Shown: in pieces, positions 1 through 9,858 of the stretch | Layout: every line of letters begins with the position of its first letter | Numbering within the stretch: position 1 is the stretch's first letter | From: an uncultured Bacteroides sp. | GTDB lineage: Bacteria > Bacteroidota > Bacteroidia > Bacteroidales > Bacteroidaceae | Length of the DNA stretch: 64,000 nucleotides | Direction of reading: 5' to 3' | NCBI RefSeq assembly: GCF_963677715.1 | Contig: NZ_OY782495.1 | Span: 620,001-684,000 of the forward strand | Notes under the pieces: generated by a model | Seen by the model: the letters and a program-made list of their open reading frames with translations, nothing else | Told to the model about the DNA's origin: nothing | Database searches by the model: none | Program-made: the position numbers and the translations under genes

Positions 1-877
1 ATCGTTCGTCCGCTAATTTAAGCAAATATTGCCCATACTGATTCTTCAACATCGGCTTAGCCAGTTCTCGTAATTTATCGGCCGTGATCCAACCATGATT
101 GAAAGCAATGCCTTCCAAGCAGGCAATCTTCAGTCCTTGGCGTTTCTCAATCACCTCGATAAACGTGCTCGCCTCACTGAGCGAATCATGGGTACCCGTA
201 TCCAACCAAGCAAAGCCACGTCCCAAAAGTTGAACCTTCAACTCTTTATTTTCCAGAAAACGCTGATTTACCGTAGTGATCTCCAATTCTCCACGAGCGG
301 AAGGCTTAATATTTTTCGCAACTGAAACGATCTTATTCGGATAAAAATAAAGTCCCACTACCGCATAATTAGATTTCGGTTCAGTCGGTTTCTCTTCAAG
401 ACTGAGTACATTGCCCTCCTTGTCGAACTCCGCCACTCCATAACGTTCAGGATCACTCACATAATACCCAAACACAGTAGCCTTGTTCTCCTCTTCAGCC
501 ATGCGTACAGCTTCCGTCAGCATGCGTGTAAAGCTCTGCCCATGAAAGATATTATCACCCAGCACCAAACAGGCAGAATCATCGCCTATGAATTTATCAC
601 CTATGATGAACGCCTGCGCCAAACCATCTGGTGAAGGCTGTTCCGCATATTCTAAACGAACGCCATAATCAGAACCATCACCCAGCAGACGTTTAAAACC
701 CGGTAAATCCGTTGGCGTAGAGATAATCAAAATCTCTCGTATACCCGCTAACATCAGTACTGATATCGGATAATAAACCATTGGCTTATCAAAGATAGGG
801 AGTAGTTGTTTACTTACCCCTTTGGTGATGGGATACAAACGTGTACCTGATCCTCCGGCTAATACTATTCCTTTCAT
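1..877 (-). CDS. rfbA: Glucose-1-phosphate thymidylyltransferase, 3' end cut by the window
   Basis: Makes dTDP-glucose from glucose-1-phosphate and dTTP in the cytoplasm, the first step towards dTDP-rhamnose and related sugars. Translating the reverse strand from the ATG at 875-877 gives an open frame of 292 codons with no stop before position 1. Residues 6-14 read LAGGSGTRL, the nucleotidyltransferase signature, and the downstream text ([27 protein letters not shown]) matches RmlA closely. The family is about 290-300 residues, so only a few residues are missing. It lies 19 bp after ugd and ends the visible capsule operon; rfbC/B/D partners, if present, would be to the left of the window. Identity is very secure from sequence recognition. 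Confidence 0.96.
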   Translation of the reverse strand, partial: MKGIVLAGGSGTRLYPITKGVSKQLLPIFDKPMVYYPISVLMLAGIREILIISTPTDLPGFKRLLGDGSDYGVRLEYAEQPSPDGLAQAFIIGDKFIGDDSACLVLGDNIFHGQSFTRMLTEAVRMAEEENKATVFGYYVSDPERYGVAEFDKEGNVLSLEEKPTEPKSNYAVVGLYFYPNKIVSVAKNIKPSARGELEITTVNQRFLENKELKVQLLGRGFAWLDTGTHDSLSEASTFIEVIEKRQGLKIACLEGIAFNHGWITADKLRELAKPMLKNQYGQYLLKLADER

Positions 878-896
878 AAGGTTTTTCTTTTATACG

Positions 897-2210
897 TTAT
901 CTTCCTATACAATAATACTCTATACCCAGACCTTCCATTTCATGAGCATCATAAATATTTCTTCCATCGATAATCAACGGTGTATTCATCGCCTTTTTAA
1001 TGACTCTCCAACTAGGCAAACGAAACTGCTTCCATTCAGTAAGTAACAGCAAAGCATCTGCGTTCAGAATAGCATCATACATATCCGTTGCATATTCTAC
1101 TACATCACCTATTCTCCTTTCACATTCCTCCATTGCCACAGGATCATATACACAAACCTTACAACCAGCTTTTAGCAATAAATCAATAGTAACCAATGCC
1201 GTAGCTTCCCGCATGTCATCTGTTTCCGGCTTAAACGCCAAGCCCCACAGTGCAATAGCCTTACCTTGTAATTCACCTTTGTAATGCTTACTTAATTTAT
1301 TAAACAGAATAGACTTCTGATTCTCATTCACCTCCTCTACTGCTTCCAATACACTCATTGTATAACCGCTTTTCTCCGCTGTTTTAATCAATGCCTTCAC
1401 ATCTTTAGGAAAACAAGAACCACCGTATCCACAACCCGGATACAAGAACTTACTGCCAATACGAGAATCAGAACCAATACCTTTACGTACCATGTTTACA
1501 TTGGCACCTACTAACTCACACAAGTTGGCGATATCGTTCATGAAACTGATACGAGTTGCTAGCATTGAGTTAGCCGCATATTTAATCATCTCAGCTGAAG
1601 GTATATCAGTAAAAATCACTCGGAAATTGTTTAGCATCATTGGACGATAAAGAGAAGTCAATATCTCTTTCGCCTTTTCAGACTCTACTCCCACTACTAC
1701 GCGGTCAGGACTCATGAAATCACTGATTGCTGCTCCTTCTTTCAAAAATTCAGGATTAGACGCTACATCAAATTCAAGATCAATAGCTCTTTTCTCCAAC
1801 TCTTCTTGAATAACAGCCTTTACTTTTTTAGCCGTACCTACAGGTACCGTACTCTTGGTAACCAACACCAAATATTTCTTCATGTTACGTCCTACAGTCC
1901 GTGCTACTTCAAGAACATATTTCAGATCAGCAGAACCATCTTCATCCGGAGGAGTACCAACTGCGCTAAATATAATATCAACATCATCTATACAAGAAAT
2001 TAAGTCAGTAGTAAAGCGTAATCGCCCTTCCTTGTAGTTACGCAAGACCATTTCATCCAGACCAGGCTCGTAAATAGGGACTTTACCATTCAAAAGACTT
2101 TGAATCTTTTCTTCGTTTACATCTACGCAAGTTACATTTACACCCATTTCTGCAAAACATGTGCCACTCACTAAGCCTACATACCCTGTACCAACTACTG
2201 CTATATTCAT
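897..2210 (-). CDS. ugd: UDP-glucose 6-dehydrogenase
   Basis: Oxidises UDP-glucose twice with NAD+ to UDP-glucuronate, an acidic precursor for capsule. The 437-residue protein starts with the Rossmann motif GTGYVGL at residues 8-14. The catalytic cysteine motif GGSCFPKD lies near residue 266, and the C-terminal UDP-binding domain contains the typical GLAFKPETDD text. Length is normal for the family. It sits between the transferase at 2313-3311 and rfbA in the same direction, so it is probably in the capsule operon. A UDP-N-acetyl sugar dehydrogenase is the nearest alternative, but FKPETDDMR and the overall text favour Ugd. The gene looks less AT-rich than the transferases upstream of it. Confidence 0.95.
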   Translation of the reverse strand: MNIAVVGTGYVGLVSGTCFAEMGVNVTCVDVNEEKIQSLLNGKVPIYEPGLDEMVLRNYKEGRLRFTTDLISCIDDVDIIFSAVGTPPDEDGSADLKYVLEVARTVGRNMKKYLVLVTKSTVPVGTAKKVKAVIQEELEKRAIDLEFDVASNPEFLKEGAAISDFMSPDRVVVGVESEKAKEILTSLYRPMMLNNFRVIFTDIPSAEMIKYAANSMLATRISFMNDIANLCELVGANVNMVRKGIGSDSRIGSKFLYPGCGYGGSCFPKDVKALIKTAEKSGYTMSVLEAVEEVNENQKSILFNKLSKHYKGELQGKAIALWGLAFKPETDDMREATALVTIDLLLKAGCKVCVYDPVAMEECERRIGDVVEYATDMYDAILNADALLLLTEWKQFRLPSWRVIKKAMNTPLIIDGRNIYDAHEMEGLGIEYYCIGR

Positions 2211-2312
2211 ATTTCTAAAAATAGTTTACAATCATTACTATAAAATTTCATTAATAAAATGTACCATATAAATTTCTCATCAAAGAAAAATGTAAAGTCA
2301 TTTTTTGAGCCC

Positions 2313-3311
2313 TCATGAAATGCATTCGAAAACCTTTTTGGGAAAATCTTCCCATTTATTATTTTCAATATAAGCTGTTACAGCTGAAAGAACAGCTTTA
2401 TTATCATCTATTTTCATGAATTCAATGTCTTTAAAAGTATCATAACACAAAACAGCTCCTTTTATATCAAGGAAATTACCAACATTTGGTGCTATAATAA
2501 GCTTGGAGAAATTAAGACTGTGGATTAATGCCCCCGAACATAACACAGTACTTGGTGAATATGTAAATAGAACACAACGACTGGAAGCTATATATTCTTT
2601 CAACGTTTCATCTGAAATAAACTCATTAATATAGGTTATGTTAGAATTCATCTTAACATATTCATTCAACATAGTGTCGTAAGAAGAATCAGAGCATTTA
2701 CCACATATTAATATTCTCTTATCTTTATAAAAAGGACGATTATGTATAAAAGTAATAAAAGGTAATATATTCTTATAAGGGATTATACTTCCCCAAATGA
2801 TAAAATCCCAAATAATTTTATTAGAAGGTATAATTTCAGTAGAATATACAGGATGTGGTATACAATGTGCTTTAAAACCATATTTAACCATATACATAGA
2901 TTTGTAATAACTAATACCTTCATTAGAATGTGCAATAACAACATCTGCATAGTGAGCCATAAACTCCATTAATTTAAAAGCTTCTACATTTTGTTTATCA
3001 TTTCCTGAATGTGGGCATTTATTATGCAATATCCAAACTATTTTCTTTCTAAGCATTCGCAAGATATGGACGTATATTTTAAAAATAAAAATTTGTATAC
3101 TAGCCAATTTAAATAAAGGAAAAGCATCAATCCAATGAAAAATAAAAACGTCTGAATTTATATTAAAAATGAGCCCTGCAACCTTGAGGAATGAGCATCT
3201 ATTATGAACAGTATATCCATTATTGATAAATGATAAATGGAAAAATCTAATATAATTATTCTCGCCTTTCCCAGAAGTCTTATAAGATGGAAATATATAA
3301 ACAGATTTCAT
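2313..3311 (-). CDS. Putative glycosyltransferase (GT-B type)
   Basis: A 332-residue cytoplasmic protein in the capsule operon, very AT-rich. The N-terminus (VYIFPSY, then NNYIRFFHLSF) and the central segment with IVWILHNKCPHS and DVVIAHSNEG resemble GT-B glycosyltransferases that use UDP- or GDP-sugars. The C-terminal half contains a FISDETLKEYIASSRCVLFTYSP segment split across typical GT4 positions (SDETLKEYI followed by CVLFTYSPSTVLCSGAL). I cannot assign sugar specificity. It lies 10 bp after the pyruvyltransferase gene, which supports a shared transcript. Assignment rests on fold-level resemblance rather than a signature motif. Confidence 0.7.
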   Translation of the reverse strand: MKSVYIFPSYKTSGKGENNYIRFFHLSFINNGYTVHNRCSFLKVAGLIFNINSDVFIFHWIDAFPLFKLASIQIFIFKIYVHILRMLRKKIVWILHNKCPHSGNDKQNVEAFKLMEFMAHYADVVIAHSNEGISYYKSMYMVKYGFKAHCIPHPVYSTEIIPSNKIIWDFIIWGSIIPYKNILPFITFIHNRPFYKDKRILICGKCSDSSYDTMLNEYVKMNSNITYINEFISDETLKEYIASSRCVLFTYSPSTVLCSGALIHSLNFSKLIIAPNVGNFLDIKGAVLCYDTFKDIEFMKIDDNKAVLSAVTAYIENNKWEDFPKKVFECIS

Positions 3312-3320
3312 ATATAATAT

Positions 3321-4460
3321 TTATAGCGACCTATCTGATTCAATTACTTTATCAATATACATAAGAGACGTAGCTCTTTCTTTTTTTAACAAAACATTTA
3401 TTTTATTATAATCAATAAATTCCATATTCTCATATTGAAAATTAAAATCTGTCACCAAGCGATTTTTTAAATCAAATAAGTCTAATAGACTATTTACTCT
3501 TGAATTAAATTTATTCGGAGTAATAGACAAAAATTCTTTATTCATATTTATAGAGAAAGCAGTACCATGAAATGAGCTAGCTACAATAAAGTCAGCATTA
3601 TACATTAAACTTAAGAAAAGATCTGGAGTTGCTCTCATATAATTCCGATCACAGAAGCTCAATTTATGAAAGTAGTCATTACATGAGACATTGTAGATAG
3701 CATATCCTTTCTCTTTCGCTATCTGAGTAGCGATATTCTTGATTATAGAATTCTCTTTATTCGTTTCAACACTGTATATCAACAGATATTGCTCTCTTTT
3801 AAAAAAAACATTATTATTAATCAACTTAGCCCAATCAGATTTAGACAACAACAGAGTGGGATCAAGTACAATTTCTACATTGTCAAAGCCTATTTCATTT
3901 AGTATTTTTTTAGCATGAGTTTCACGAACAGAAAGATAATCATATCTCGCTATTAAAGATTTAGTCTCTTTAACTTCGTCCTTTGGAAACATATCCATAC
4001 CAATACTCGCAGCATATGCAGCTCTGCAAGCGGTAGTATTAAGAGGCAAAAAATCCAAATAAAAAGCCCTCTCTATACCACGATTATAAACACTATTCCA
4101 TACCTGATCACTACCCGTAACATAAATATCAGCTTTAGGAGGATTCGTTTTTAAAGCCTGATATGATGTATACTTAATAGAAGAAAAAGATAAATAATTG
4201 CGCAAAAATCGACGATCCTTGTTTTTTAAATAAAATGTCTCCGGAATATTATATAATATATTATACAATATTTTTACTACGTTTTTTTTAAAAGTTGTTT
4301 TTATTACATACGTTAAAGTTGTGACTTTCCTATGATAATCTATTATTTCAACTTCACATCCTTTCTGTTTAAAAACAAGCCCTAAAGCAAGTGCTTGTAA
4401 GTAAGTACCCAAATTAATATTATCCAGAATAGTAATTAAAGCAATTTTTTTAAATTTCAT
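3321..4460 (-). CDS. Polysaccharide pyruvyl transferase family protein (first of two)
   Basis: A 379-residue protein of the polysaccharide pyruvyl transferase family, whose known members add ketal pyruvate from phosphoenolpyruvate to sugars of an exopolysaccharide. Family marks visible here are the start IALITILDNINLGTYLQALA, the motif VTGSDQVWN near residues 115-123, YAASIG, SVRETHA and the C-terminal ASSFHGTAFSI. It lies 12 bp after the nitroreductase-like gene. A second member is found at 17650-18837, but the two are not close copies. Some proteins with this domain are sugar transferases of other kinds, so the exact reaction is open. Confidence 0.85.
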   Translation of the reverse strand: MKFKKIALITILDNINLGTYLQALALGLVFKQKGCEVEIIDYHRKVTTLTYVIKTTFKKNVVKILYNILYNIPETFYLKNKDRRFLRNYLSFSSIKYTSYQALKTNPPKADIYVTGSDQVWNSVYNRGIERAFYLDFLPLNTTACRAAYAASIGMDMFPKDEVKETKSLIARYDYLSVRETHAKKILNEIGFDNVEIVLDPTLLLSKSDWAKLINNNVFFKREQYLLIYSVETNKENSIIKNIATQIAKEKGYAIYNVSCNDYFHKLSFCDRNYMRATPDLFLSLMYNADFIVASSFHGTAFSINMNKEFLSITPNKFNSRVNSLLDLFDLKNRLVTDFNFQYENMEFIDYNKINVLLKKERATSLMYIDKVIESDRSL

Positions 4461-4472
4461 AAGATCATTCGT

Positions 4473-5468
4473 TTATAATACATCTATGCAGATTTCTTTC
4501 CATGAAGCTTTAGGAGAAGAAGCTAAATGAAAAAAATCAGGAACATAACCACATGACAAAATCATACATACAGCTTCGCTTGCAGGAATATTCAATAATT
4601 TCCTCAAAGCTTTATCTTTCCGAGCAGATACACTCCAATTCAAAGAACAAGAACCTATTTCATGATAATGCAAGGCATTTATAAACGTCATAATATACAT
4701 ACCTGAATTTAAATACGCTTCATGTCGCTCAGAACTCTCTCTAAAAACAGATATTTCAGAAGTAAAAACAATTAAAGCATCTGCTAAATTACCAAATCCT
4801 CTATTCCCATTTTGCAAAGATAATACACTGTTTATAGCATCCCTATTCTTAACGATATAAACACGATTGGGCTGCCTGTTACAAGCAGAAGGGGTGTTTT
4901 GAGCCAATTCTACGCAACGATGTAAAATATCTAATTGTATTTTTTTCGAAGAATAATTTCTGACAGTATGCCTTGACATCGAAAATAGATCAAAAGAGTC
5001 TCGCCTATGAGCAAAAAAAACATCTCTACTAATATAACTTTGCTTTACAAAATTTTGGATACCAGTATATTTAGACAATTGATGAATTTTTAAGACTACA
5101 TCATCATCTAATAAATAATTTCTTTCTACGTGAAACTTAACATATTCATTTAAAATCTCCACAGAATGAATAAATGCTAATGCTGATAAATCATATTTTT
5201 TATCCATATATCTTTCACATAAATGAATCAAAAAAGATATTTTCTCCTTAGCAAAGCCCAATCTTGGTTCAGGCATAGTTAATCCCTTTTCTATAACATG
5301 ATAATGATAAGTCAAGACTCCTCTAAATTGTTTTTCTGAATCTATTCTATTCCCAAAAACAGCGTATTTACAATACCTTTTATAATCATAGTAATATGAT
5401 AAAAAAAGAGAACGAGTACTTCTAATTTTCAAAGGTAGTAGCGAGTTAATAGTATTTTTTAAATCCAT
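4473..5468 (-). CDS. Nitroreductase-like flavoprotein in capsule locus
   Basis: A 331-residue protein whose C-terminal half (about residues 160-331) looks like the FMN-dependent nitroreductase fold: SRHTVRNYSSKKI, AQNTPSACNRQPNRVYIV, and CSLNWSVSARKDKALRKLL with ILSCGYVPD near the end. The N-terminal 150 residues are a helical extension without a family I recognise. Such proteins are seen inside polysaccharide loci, where they may carry out a redox modification linked to pyruvyl transfer; that role is inference. It lies between a family-2 transferase and a pyruvyltransferase with gaps of 5 and 12 bp, so they are probably co-transcribed. Confidence 0.78.
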   Translation of the reverse strand: MDLKNTINSLLPLKIRSTRSLFLSYYYDYKRYCKYAVFGNRIDSEKQFRGVLTYHYHVIEKGLTMPEPRLGFAKEKISFLIHLCERYMDKKYDLSALAFIHSVEILNEYVKFHVERNYLLDDDVVLKIHQLSKYTGIQNFVKQSYISRDVFFAHRRDSFDLFSMSRHTVRNYSSKKIQLDILHRCVELAQNTPSACNRQPNRVYIVKNRDAINSVLSLQNGNRGFGNLADALIVFTSEISVFRESSERHEAYLNSGMYIMTFINALHYHEIGSCSLNWSVSARKDKALRKLLNIPASEAVCMILSCGYVPDFFHLASSPKASWKEICIDVL

Positions 5469-5473
5469 TTTTA

Positions 5474-6436
5474 TTATTTAGTAATTAATTTATATATTTT
5501 ATAACTAGACAAATATGTAAAAACAAAAAACAATAAGGGAAAACGATAAAATTTATAGCCTTTATTTAACTCAAAATATTTATCAAAGACATTTATTAAA
5601 ATTACATTATTTAAGTATAATGAGAAAAAAGACAAGCGCACCAATAGCATTTTAAAGTTAAAAAGTGATACATTTATTCCTCGATCTTTAAAAAATACTT
5701 TAAACCAATTGAGCATCTCCGCTACTGTATTGATTTTCCTTTTTAAAACAATCTTAGAAATATTAGGAGATATATTAACATTACTATAACGCCATTTCAC
5801 TCTTCCTTTCGGGATAGTATAGATGCCTTTAGAATATGATAATTTAGCCCAAGTAGCAACATCACTTCCCCACGCCAAATCAAAGCTTTGAAAACGCTCA
5901 ACATTCAAAAATGCTTGTTTACGAAACACATACTCTACAACATAACAAGGAAGAGAACCATTTAATCTCTTCTTATAGAAATCAATGCAACTAAGAATCT
6001 TAGGATAATCAAAATTAGCAGAATTAGAAATAATACGAGATTCGCTATTTATTACATCTACATTAAAATGGTATAGATCATAACAAGCACCTGTTTCTTT
6101 AAGAGAATTATAAAATTCAAAGACACAGTTCTCATCCATCGTATCATCATCAGAAAATAACCAGACCCAATCTTCTTCATTTACCATATCCACACAACGT
6201 TCCCATTGAGCAACTAAGTCTTTTCCTCCTAAATTAGAGTCAAAACGTTTATAAACTATATTAATTCGACCAACATATTTATCAACTATAGACTCTAAGT
6301 TATCAGAACTATTATCATCACCAATGTATAAAGTAAAATCATGACAAGATTGTTCTGCTATAGAATTTAATGCCTGATCAAAATACGTACTTTTATAAGC
6401 AGGAATCACTATTGCCAACCTGGATTTATTCATCAC
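5474..6436 (-). CDS. Family 2 glycosyltransferase
   Basis: A 320-residue GT-A enzyme that would add a sugar to the lipid-linked capsule repeat at the inner membrane. The N-terminus AIVIPAYKS, the nucleotide-sugar site YIGDDNSSD and the metal-binding WLFSDDDT give the family-2 pattern. The C-terminus is hydrophobic (VFTYLSSYKIYKL), suggesting membrane association. Start could be either of the first two Met codons. It is the first intact gene after a 1.2-kb stretch of decayed insertion-sequence DNA, so its transcription may depend on read-through from fcl. Specificity is unknown. Confidence 0.9.
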   Translation of the reverse strand: MMNKSRLAIVIPAYKSTYFDQALNSIAEQSCHDFTLYIGDDNSSDNLESIVDKYVGRINIVYKRFDSNLGGKDLVAQWERCVDMVNEEDWVWLFSDDDTMDENCVFEFYNSLKETGACYDLYHFNVDVINSESRIISNSANFDYPKILSCIDFYKKRLNGSLPCYVVEYVFRKQAFLNVERFQSFDLAWGSDVATWAKLSYSKGIYTIPKGRVKWRYSNVNISPNISKIVLKRKINTVAEMLNWFKVFFKDRGINVSLFNFKMLLVRLSFFSLYLNNVILINVFDKYFELNKGYKFYRFPLLFFVFTYLSSYKIYKLITK

Positions 6437-7664
6437 AGAATATTTTATATAATTATTAATTTACAGTTTATCTAAAATACAAAATAGTTATATTTGAGAT
6501 TTAGGTTTTTCGATTAGTAAATTATTTGTCAATATGAATATTATCATATTGAGCCTTTACGAAGGATCGATCAGCCAAACTTCACAATGTTTTCAACAGT
6601 TCAACAAACCAGCAATCGTTATAGGCAATGATGTCCAACGCTCTTTCTAAGATGTCAATTTCCATCTCAATATCATGTATGCGTTTTTCATTTCAGAAAA
6701 TTTCTCTTCTTCCTTAATCACTTTTATGCCACTATTCAAGAAAACACCATTTTCCATACTAGACGTATTCTTCGAGCCAACAATAGAAACGACACTTATA
6801 CCAAGTTCTCAGATTAAACCGCTGCTATTCTTCCTCTTATAACTCAATTTAGCTCCATTTTCTTTAACAGTAAGTCATATTGTTTTCTAGATTCTCTCAT
6901 TGGAGAAAATCAGATTTAGCTCAGTATCCAAACAAAGGATCTTTACGCCTTGCAGCTCTTCTACATAAAAATGAAAACATCACCGCTACAAGAATTTTTG
7001 CGCATTTTAGTTCGTATCAATAAATATAAGATAATTTATCAATGCCACAACGCATATCGGTAGGTCCTTGATTGTTATAATAAGTATAGTTTACTGATCA
7101 AAACAAAAATATCAAAGGGCAAGTTTACGCAGTAACTCAATAGACAGCAACAGGTTAATACCACGTTTTCTGATTTCCCTACCATCTGCAAATAAAATAC
7201 GGACACATTGAATGCTAAGTTTACCATTCGCCCAAACAGACTTGTCAATAGCAATACATCTTTTGAAGATTCTTTCCCCACGCAGACATTATCCAAAGGA
7301 ATACCGGTAATTTGGGTAGAAGCAAAAGAATTACAGCGTATTTATTTGTACCATTTCAAACTCACGGTAGACAAAACCATTGCTAACACAAAACCTTTCA
7401 ACCGAAATTTCATTAGGTATACCTTCCTTTTGGGGAACAACTCCACATCAAATAATAGTCTTCTCGCTTCGGTATAATAACTGATTTATTCCTATATCAC
7501 AAATATAGGAATGCTGGAAATACAAGTCAAGAGCCGAATATTAAGCGCGTAAACAACAATAAACTATTTAGAGCACAAATGTACTCATCTTGCAGAAGCA
7601 GCGCCCCATGCCGCCAGCCATTATTACTACCTGATTATTGCTCAGTATAGGCTATAAAAATAAA
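6437..7664. other. 1.2-kb gene-free stretch with transposon relic
   Basis: Between the family-2 transferase and fcl there is no intact gene. Much of it (about 6540-7480) reads as broken pieces of an IS66 element on the minus strand, described separately. Near the fcl end is a hairpin, 7488-7497 against 7503-7512 (ten perfect pairs, five-base loop), which could act as a weak terminator or be the remains of an element end. The rest shows nothing I can identify. Confidence 0.7.
6540..7480 (-). mobile_element. Decayed IS66-family relic (tnpA-tnpB remnants)
   Basis: Read leftward in shifting frames, the stretch gives fragments in the right order for the two accessory IS66 proteins. Around 7410-7330 is a piece reading FCVSNGFVYREFE, like the start of the tnpA helix-turn-helix region. 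Around 7190-7100 is ADGREIRKRGINLL, like the tnpA tail. Around 7080-6960 come NNQGPTDMRCGIDKL and GDVFIF, matching the TnpB pattern PTDMRK...GL and GDVFIF. Frames are interrupted by several stops and shifts, so nothing functional remains. I could not find terminal inverted repeats. It differs from the element at 14507-15857, which has no tnpA or tnpB. Confidence 0.6.
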
Positions 7665-8732
7665 TTAGAACAAATACCAATCAAACATCCGTTCAACACC
7701 TTCTTCGATATCTATTTTATGTTGCCAACCGAGTTCATGTAACTTAGTCACATCTGTTAACTTGCGCATAGTGCCATCAGGTTTGTCACTATTAAAAGCC
7801 AACTCTCCTTTGTACTTCACCGTTTTTACAATCAATACCGATAATTCACGTATGCTCAATTCTTTGCCGGTGCCGATATTGATATGGCAATTGCGTACAT
7901 CCTTATCCGTACCTTTCAAGTCTTCGAAATTCACATGCTCTAAGACATGAACACTTGCATCCGCCATCTCCTCACTCCAGAGGAACTCACGTAATGGCTT
8001 ACCCGTACCCCAAAGCTCTACCTGATTCTTTGAGATACCGTATTTTTTCAAAACAGTAATAATCTCATCAGGTTTATGATCACCTGTAATACCTTCTACA
8101 GGTCGCTTATTTAAGTCCTTACATACCGCTCCCCAATTACCTTCGTTTAAGCATTTGCCCAAATAAATCTTACGAATCATAGCAGGAAGTACATGACTAC
8201 GTTCCAAATCAAAGTTATCATTCGGACCGTATAAGTTCGTGGGCATCACTGCAATGTAGTTCGTGCCATACTGCAAGTTAAAGCTTTCGCACATCTTCAA
8301 TCCTGCAATCTTAGCAATAGCATAGGGTTCATTGGTATATTCCAATGGAGCAGTTAGCAACTCTGTTTCTTTAATTGGTTGCACCGCATCCCTTGGGTAA
8401 ATGCAAGTACTCCCTAAGAAAAGTAATTTCTTGACATTGTGGCGGAAGCTCTCTCCAATCACATTCTGCTGAATCTGTAGATTCTTATAGATGAAATCTG
8501 CTCGATATAAACTATTCGCCATAACTCCACCAACATGCGCAGCAGCTAAAATAACATATTCCGGTTGTTCCGCATCAAAGAATTCACGAACAGCCATCCC
8601 ATCCATTAGGTCCAACTCTTTATGACTTTTACCCACCAGAGTAGTATAACCTTTCTGACGTAAATTATTCCAAATAGCAGAGCCCACCAAGCCATGGTGA
8701 CCTGCTACGTATATCTTTGAATCCTTATTCAT
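7665..8732 (-). CDS. fcl: GDP-L-fucose synthase
   Basis: Epimerises and reduces GDP-4-keto-6-deoxy-mannose to GDP-L-fucose with NADPH. The start MNKDSKIYVAGHHGLVGSAI is chosen because it gives 355 residues, the family's usual length. An in-frame ATG at 8768 would overlap gmd by 20 bp and add 12 unconserved residues. The GHHGLVGSA nucleotide motif, the LGSTCIYP serine region and YAIAKIAGLK (YxxxK) are present. The gene follows gmd directly, completing the two-step GDP-fucose branch from GDP-mannose. Note the decayed transposon immediately downstream. Confidence 0.96.
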   Translation of the reverse strand: MNKDSKIYVAGHHGLVGSAIWNNLRQKGYTTLVGKSHKELDLMDGMAVREFFDAEQPEYVILAAAHVGGVMANSLYRADFIYKNLQIQQNVIGESFRHNVKKLLFLGSTCIYPRDAVQPIKETELLTAPLEYTNEPYAIAKIAGLKMCESFNLQYGTNYIAVMPTNLYGPNDNFDLERSHVLPAMIRKIYLGKCLNEGNWGAVCKDLNKRPVEGITGDHKPDEIITVLKKYGISKNQVELWGTGKPLREFLWSEEMADASVHVLEHVNFEDLKGTDKDVRNCHINIGTGKELSIRELSVLIVKTVKYKGELAFNSDKPDGTMRKLTDVTKLHELGWQHKIDIEEGVERMFDWYLF

Positions 8733-8748
8733 TTTATCTCTTCTATTA

Positions 8749-9825
8749 TCAATCAACTTGCTTCGCATGAAGCTTTTTCACAAACTTCATATCATGTTCT
8801 ACCATGATCTTTACCAATTCAGGGAAAGAAGTTTTTGTAGGATTCCATCCAAGCAATGTTCTTGCCTTAGTAGGATCACCCAGTAATTGTTCTACCTCTG
8901 ATGGACGGAAATATTTAGGATCAACCTCTACCAAGACTTTTCCTGTAGATACATCAATACCCTTTTCATTCACTCCTTCACCTTCCCAACGAAGTTCAAT
9001 TCCAGCTTCTTTGAAAGCCAATGTTGCAAACTCACGCACCTTGTGATATCCGCCTGTTGCTATTACAAAATCTTCAGGAGTTTCATGTTGCAAGATTAGC
9101 CACATACATTCCACGTAATCCTTTGCATATCCCCAATCACGCAGTGAATCCAAATTACCTAAGTATAGTTTATCTTGTAATCCTTGTGCAATACGAGCTA
9201 CTGCCAACGTGATTTTACGAGTTACGAAAGTTTCTCCGCGGCGTTCACTTTCATGATTAAATAGAATACCGTTAACAGCATACATACCGTAACTTTCACG
9301 ATAATTCTTTGTAATCCAAAAACCGTATAATTTTGCAACTCCATACGGAGAGCGAGGATAGAATGGAGTCGTTTCTTTTTGAGGCACTTCTTGCACCAAA
9401 CCATAGAGTTCCGAAGTAGAAGCCTGATAAATTTTCGTTTTCTTCTCCAGACCTAATATCCGAACAGCCTCTAACAGACGCAAAGTTCCTACCGCATCCG
9501 CTTCCGCGGTGTATTCAGGAACATCAAACGAAACCTTTACATGGCTCTGAGCAGCCAAGTTATATATTTCGTCGGGTTTTACTTCCTGAATAATACGAAT
9601 CAATGAACTGGAATCCGTCATATCCCCATAGTGAAGATTCACCAAACGACTTTGCTTCATATCACGCACCCATTCATCCAGATAAAGGTGTTCTATACGT
9701 GCGGTGTTAAAAGACGAAGAGCGTCTTAATACTCCATGTACCTCATATCCTTTTTCTATTAAAAGTTCGGCTAGGAAAGAGCCGTCTTGTCCGGTAATAC
9801 CAGATATTAATGCTACTTTTTTCAT
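8749..9825 (-). CDS. gmd: GDP-mannose 4,6-dehydratase
   Basis: Converts GDP-D-mannose to GDP-4-keto-6-deoxy-D-mannose, first step of GDP-fucose synthesis. The 358-residue protein has the motif [14 protein letters not shown] at residues 9-22, the catalytic region ASTSELYG and YGVAKLYG, and the [10 protein letters not shown] segment typical of Gmd. Length is normal. It pairs with fcl, and together they indicate that fucose or a related 6-deoxy sugar is in the surface polysaccharide. The region looks less AT-rich than the flanking transferases. Confidence 0.97.
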   Translation of the reverse strand: MKKVALISGITGQDGSFLAELLIEKGYEVHGVLRRSSSFNTARIEHLYLDEWVRDMKQSRLVNLHYGDMTDSSSLIRIIQEVKPDEIYNLAAQSHVKVSFDVPEYTAEADAVGTLRLLEAVRILGLEKKTKIYQASTSELYGLVQEVPQKETTPFYPRSPYGVAKLYGFWITKNYRESYGMYAVNGILFNHESERRGETFVTRKITLAVARIAQGLQDKLYLGNLDSLRDWGYAKDYVECMWLILQHETPEDFVIATGGYHKVREFATLAFKEAGIELRWEGEGVNEKGIDVSTGKVLVEVDPKYFRPSEVEQLLGDPTKARTLLGWNPTKTSFPELVKIMVEHDMKFVKKLHAKQVD

Positions 9826-9858
9826 ACTTATTCAGTAGTTATGTTAGATTTTTTATTT

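Noticed and set aside
7208-7477. Rightward 89-codon ORF in the gene-free stretch
   Set aside because: It is antisense to the decayed IS66 remnants and shows no domain.
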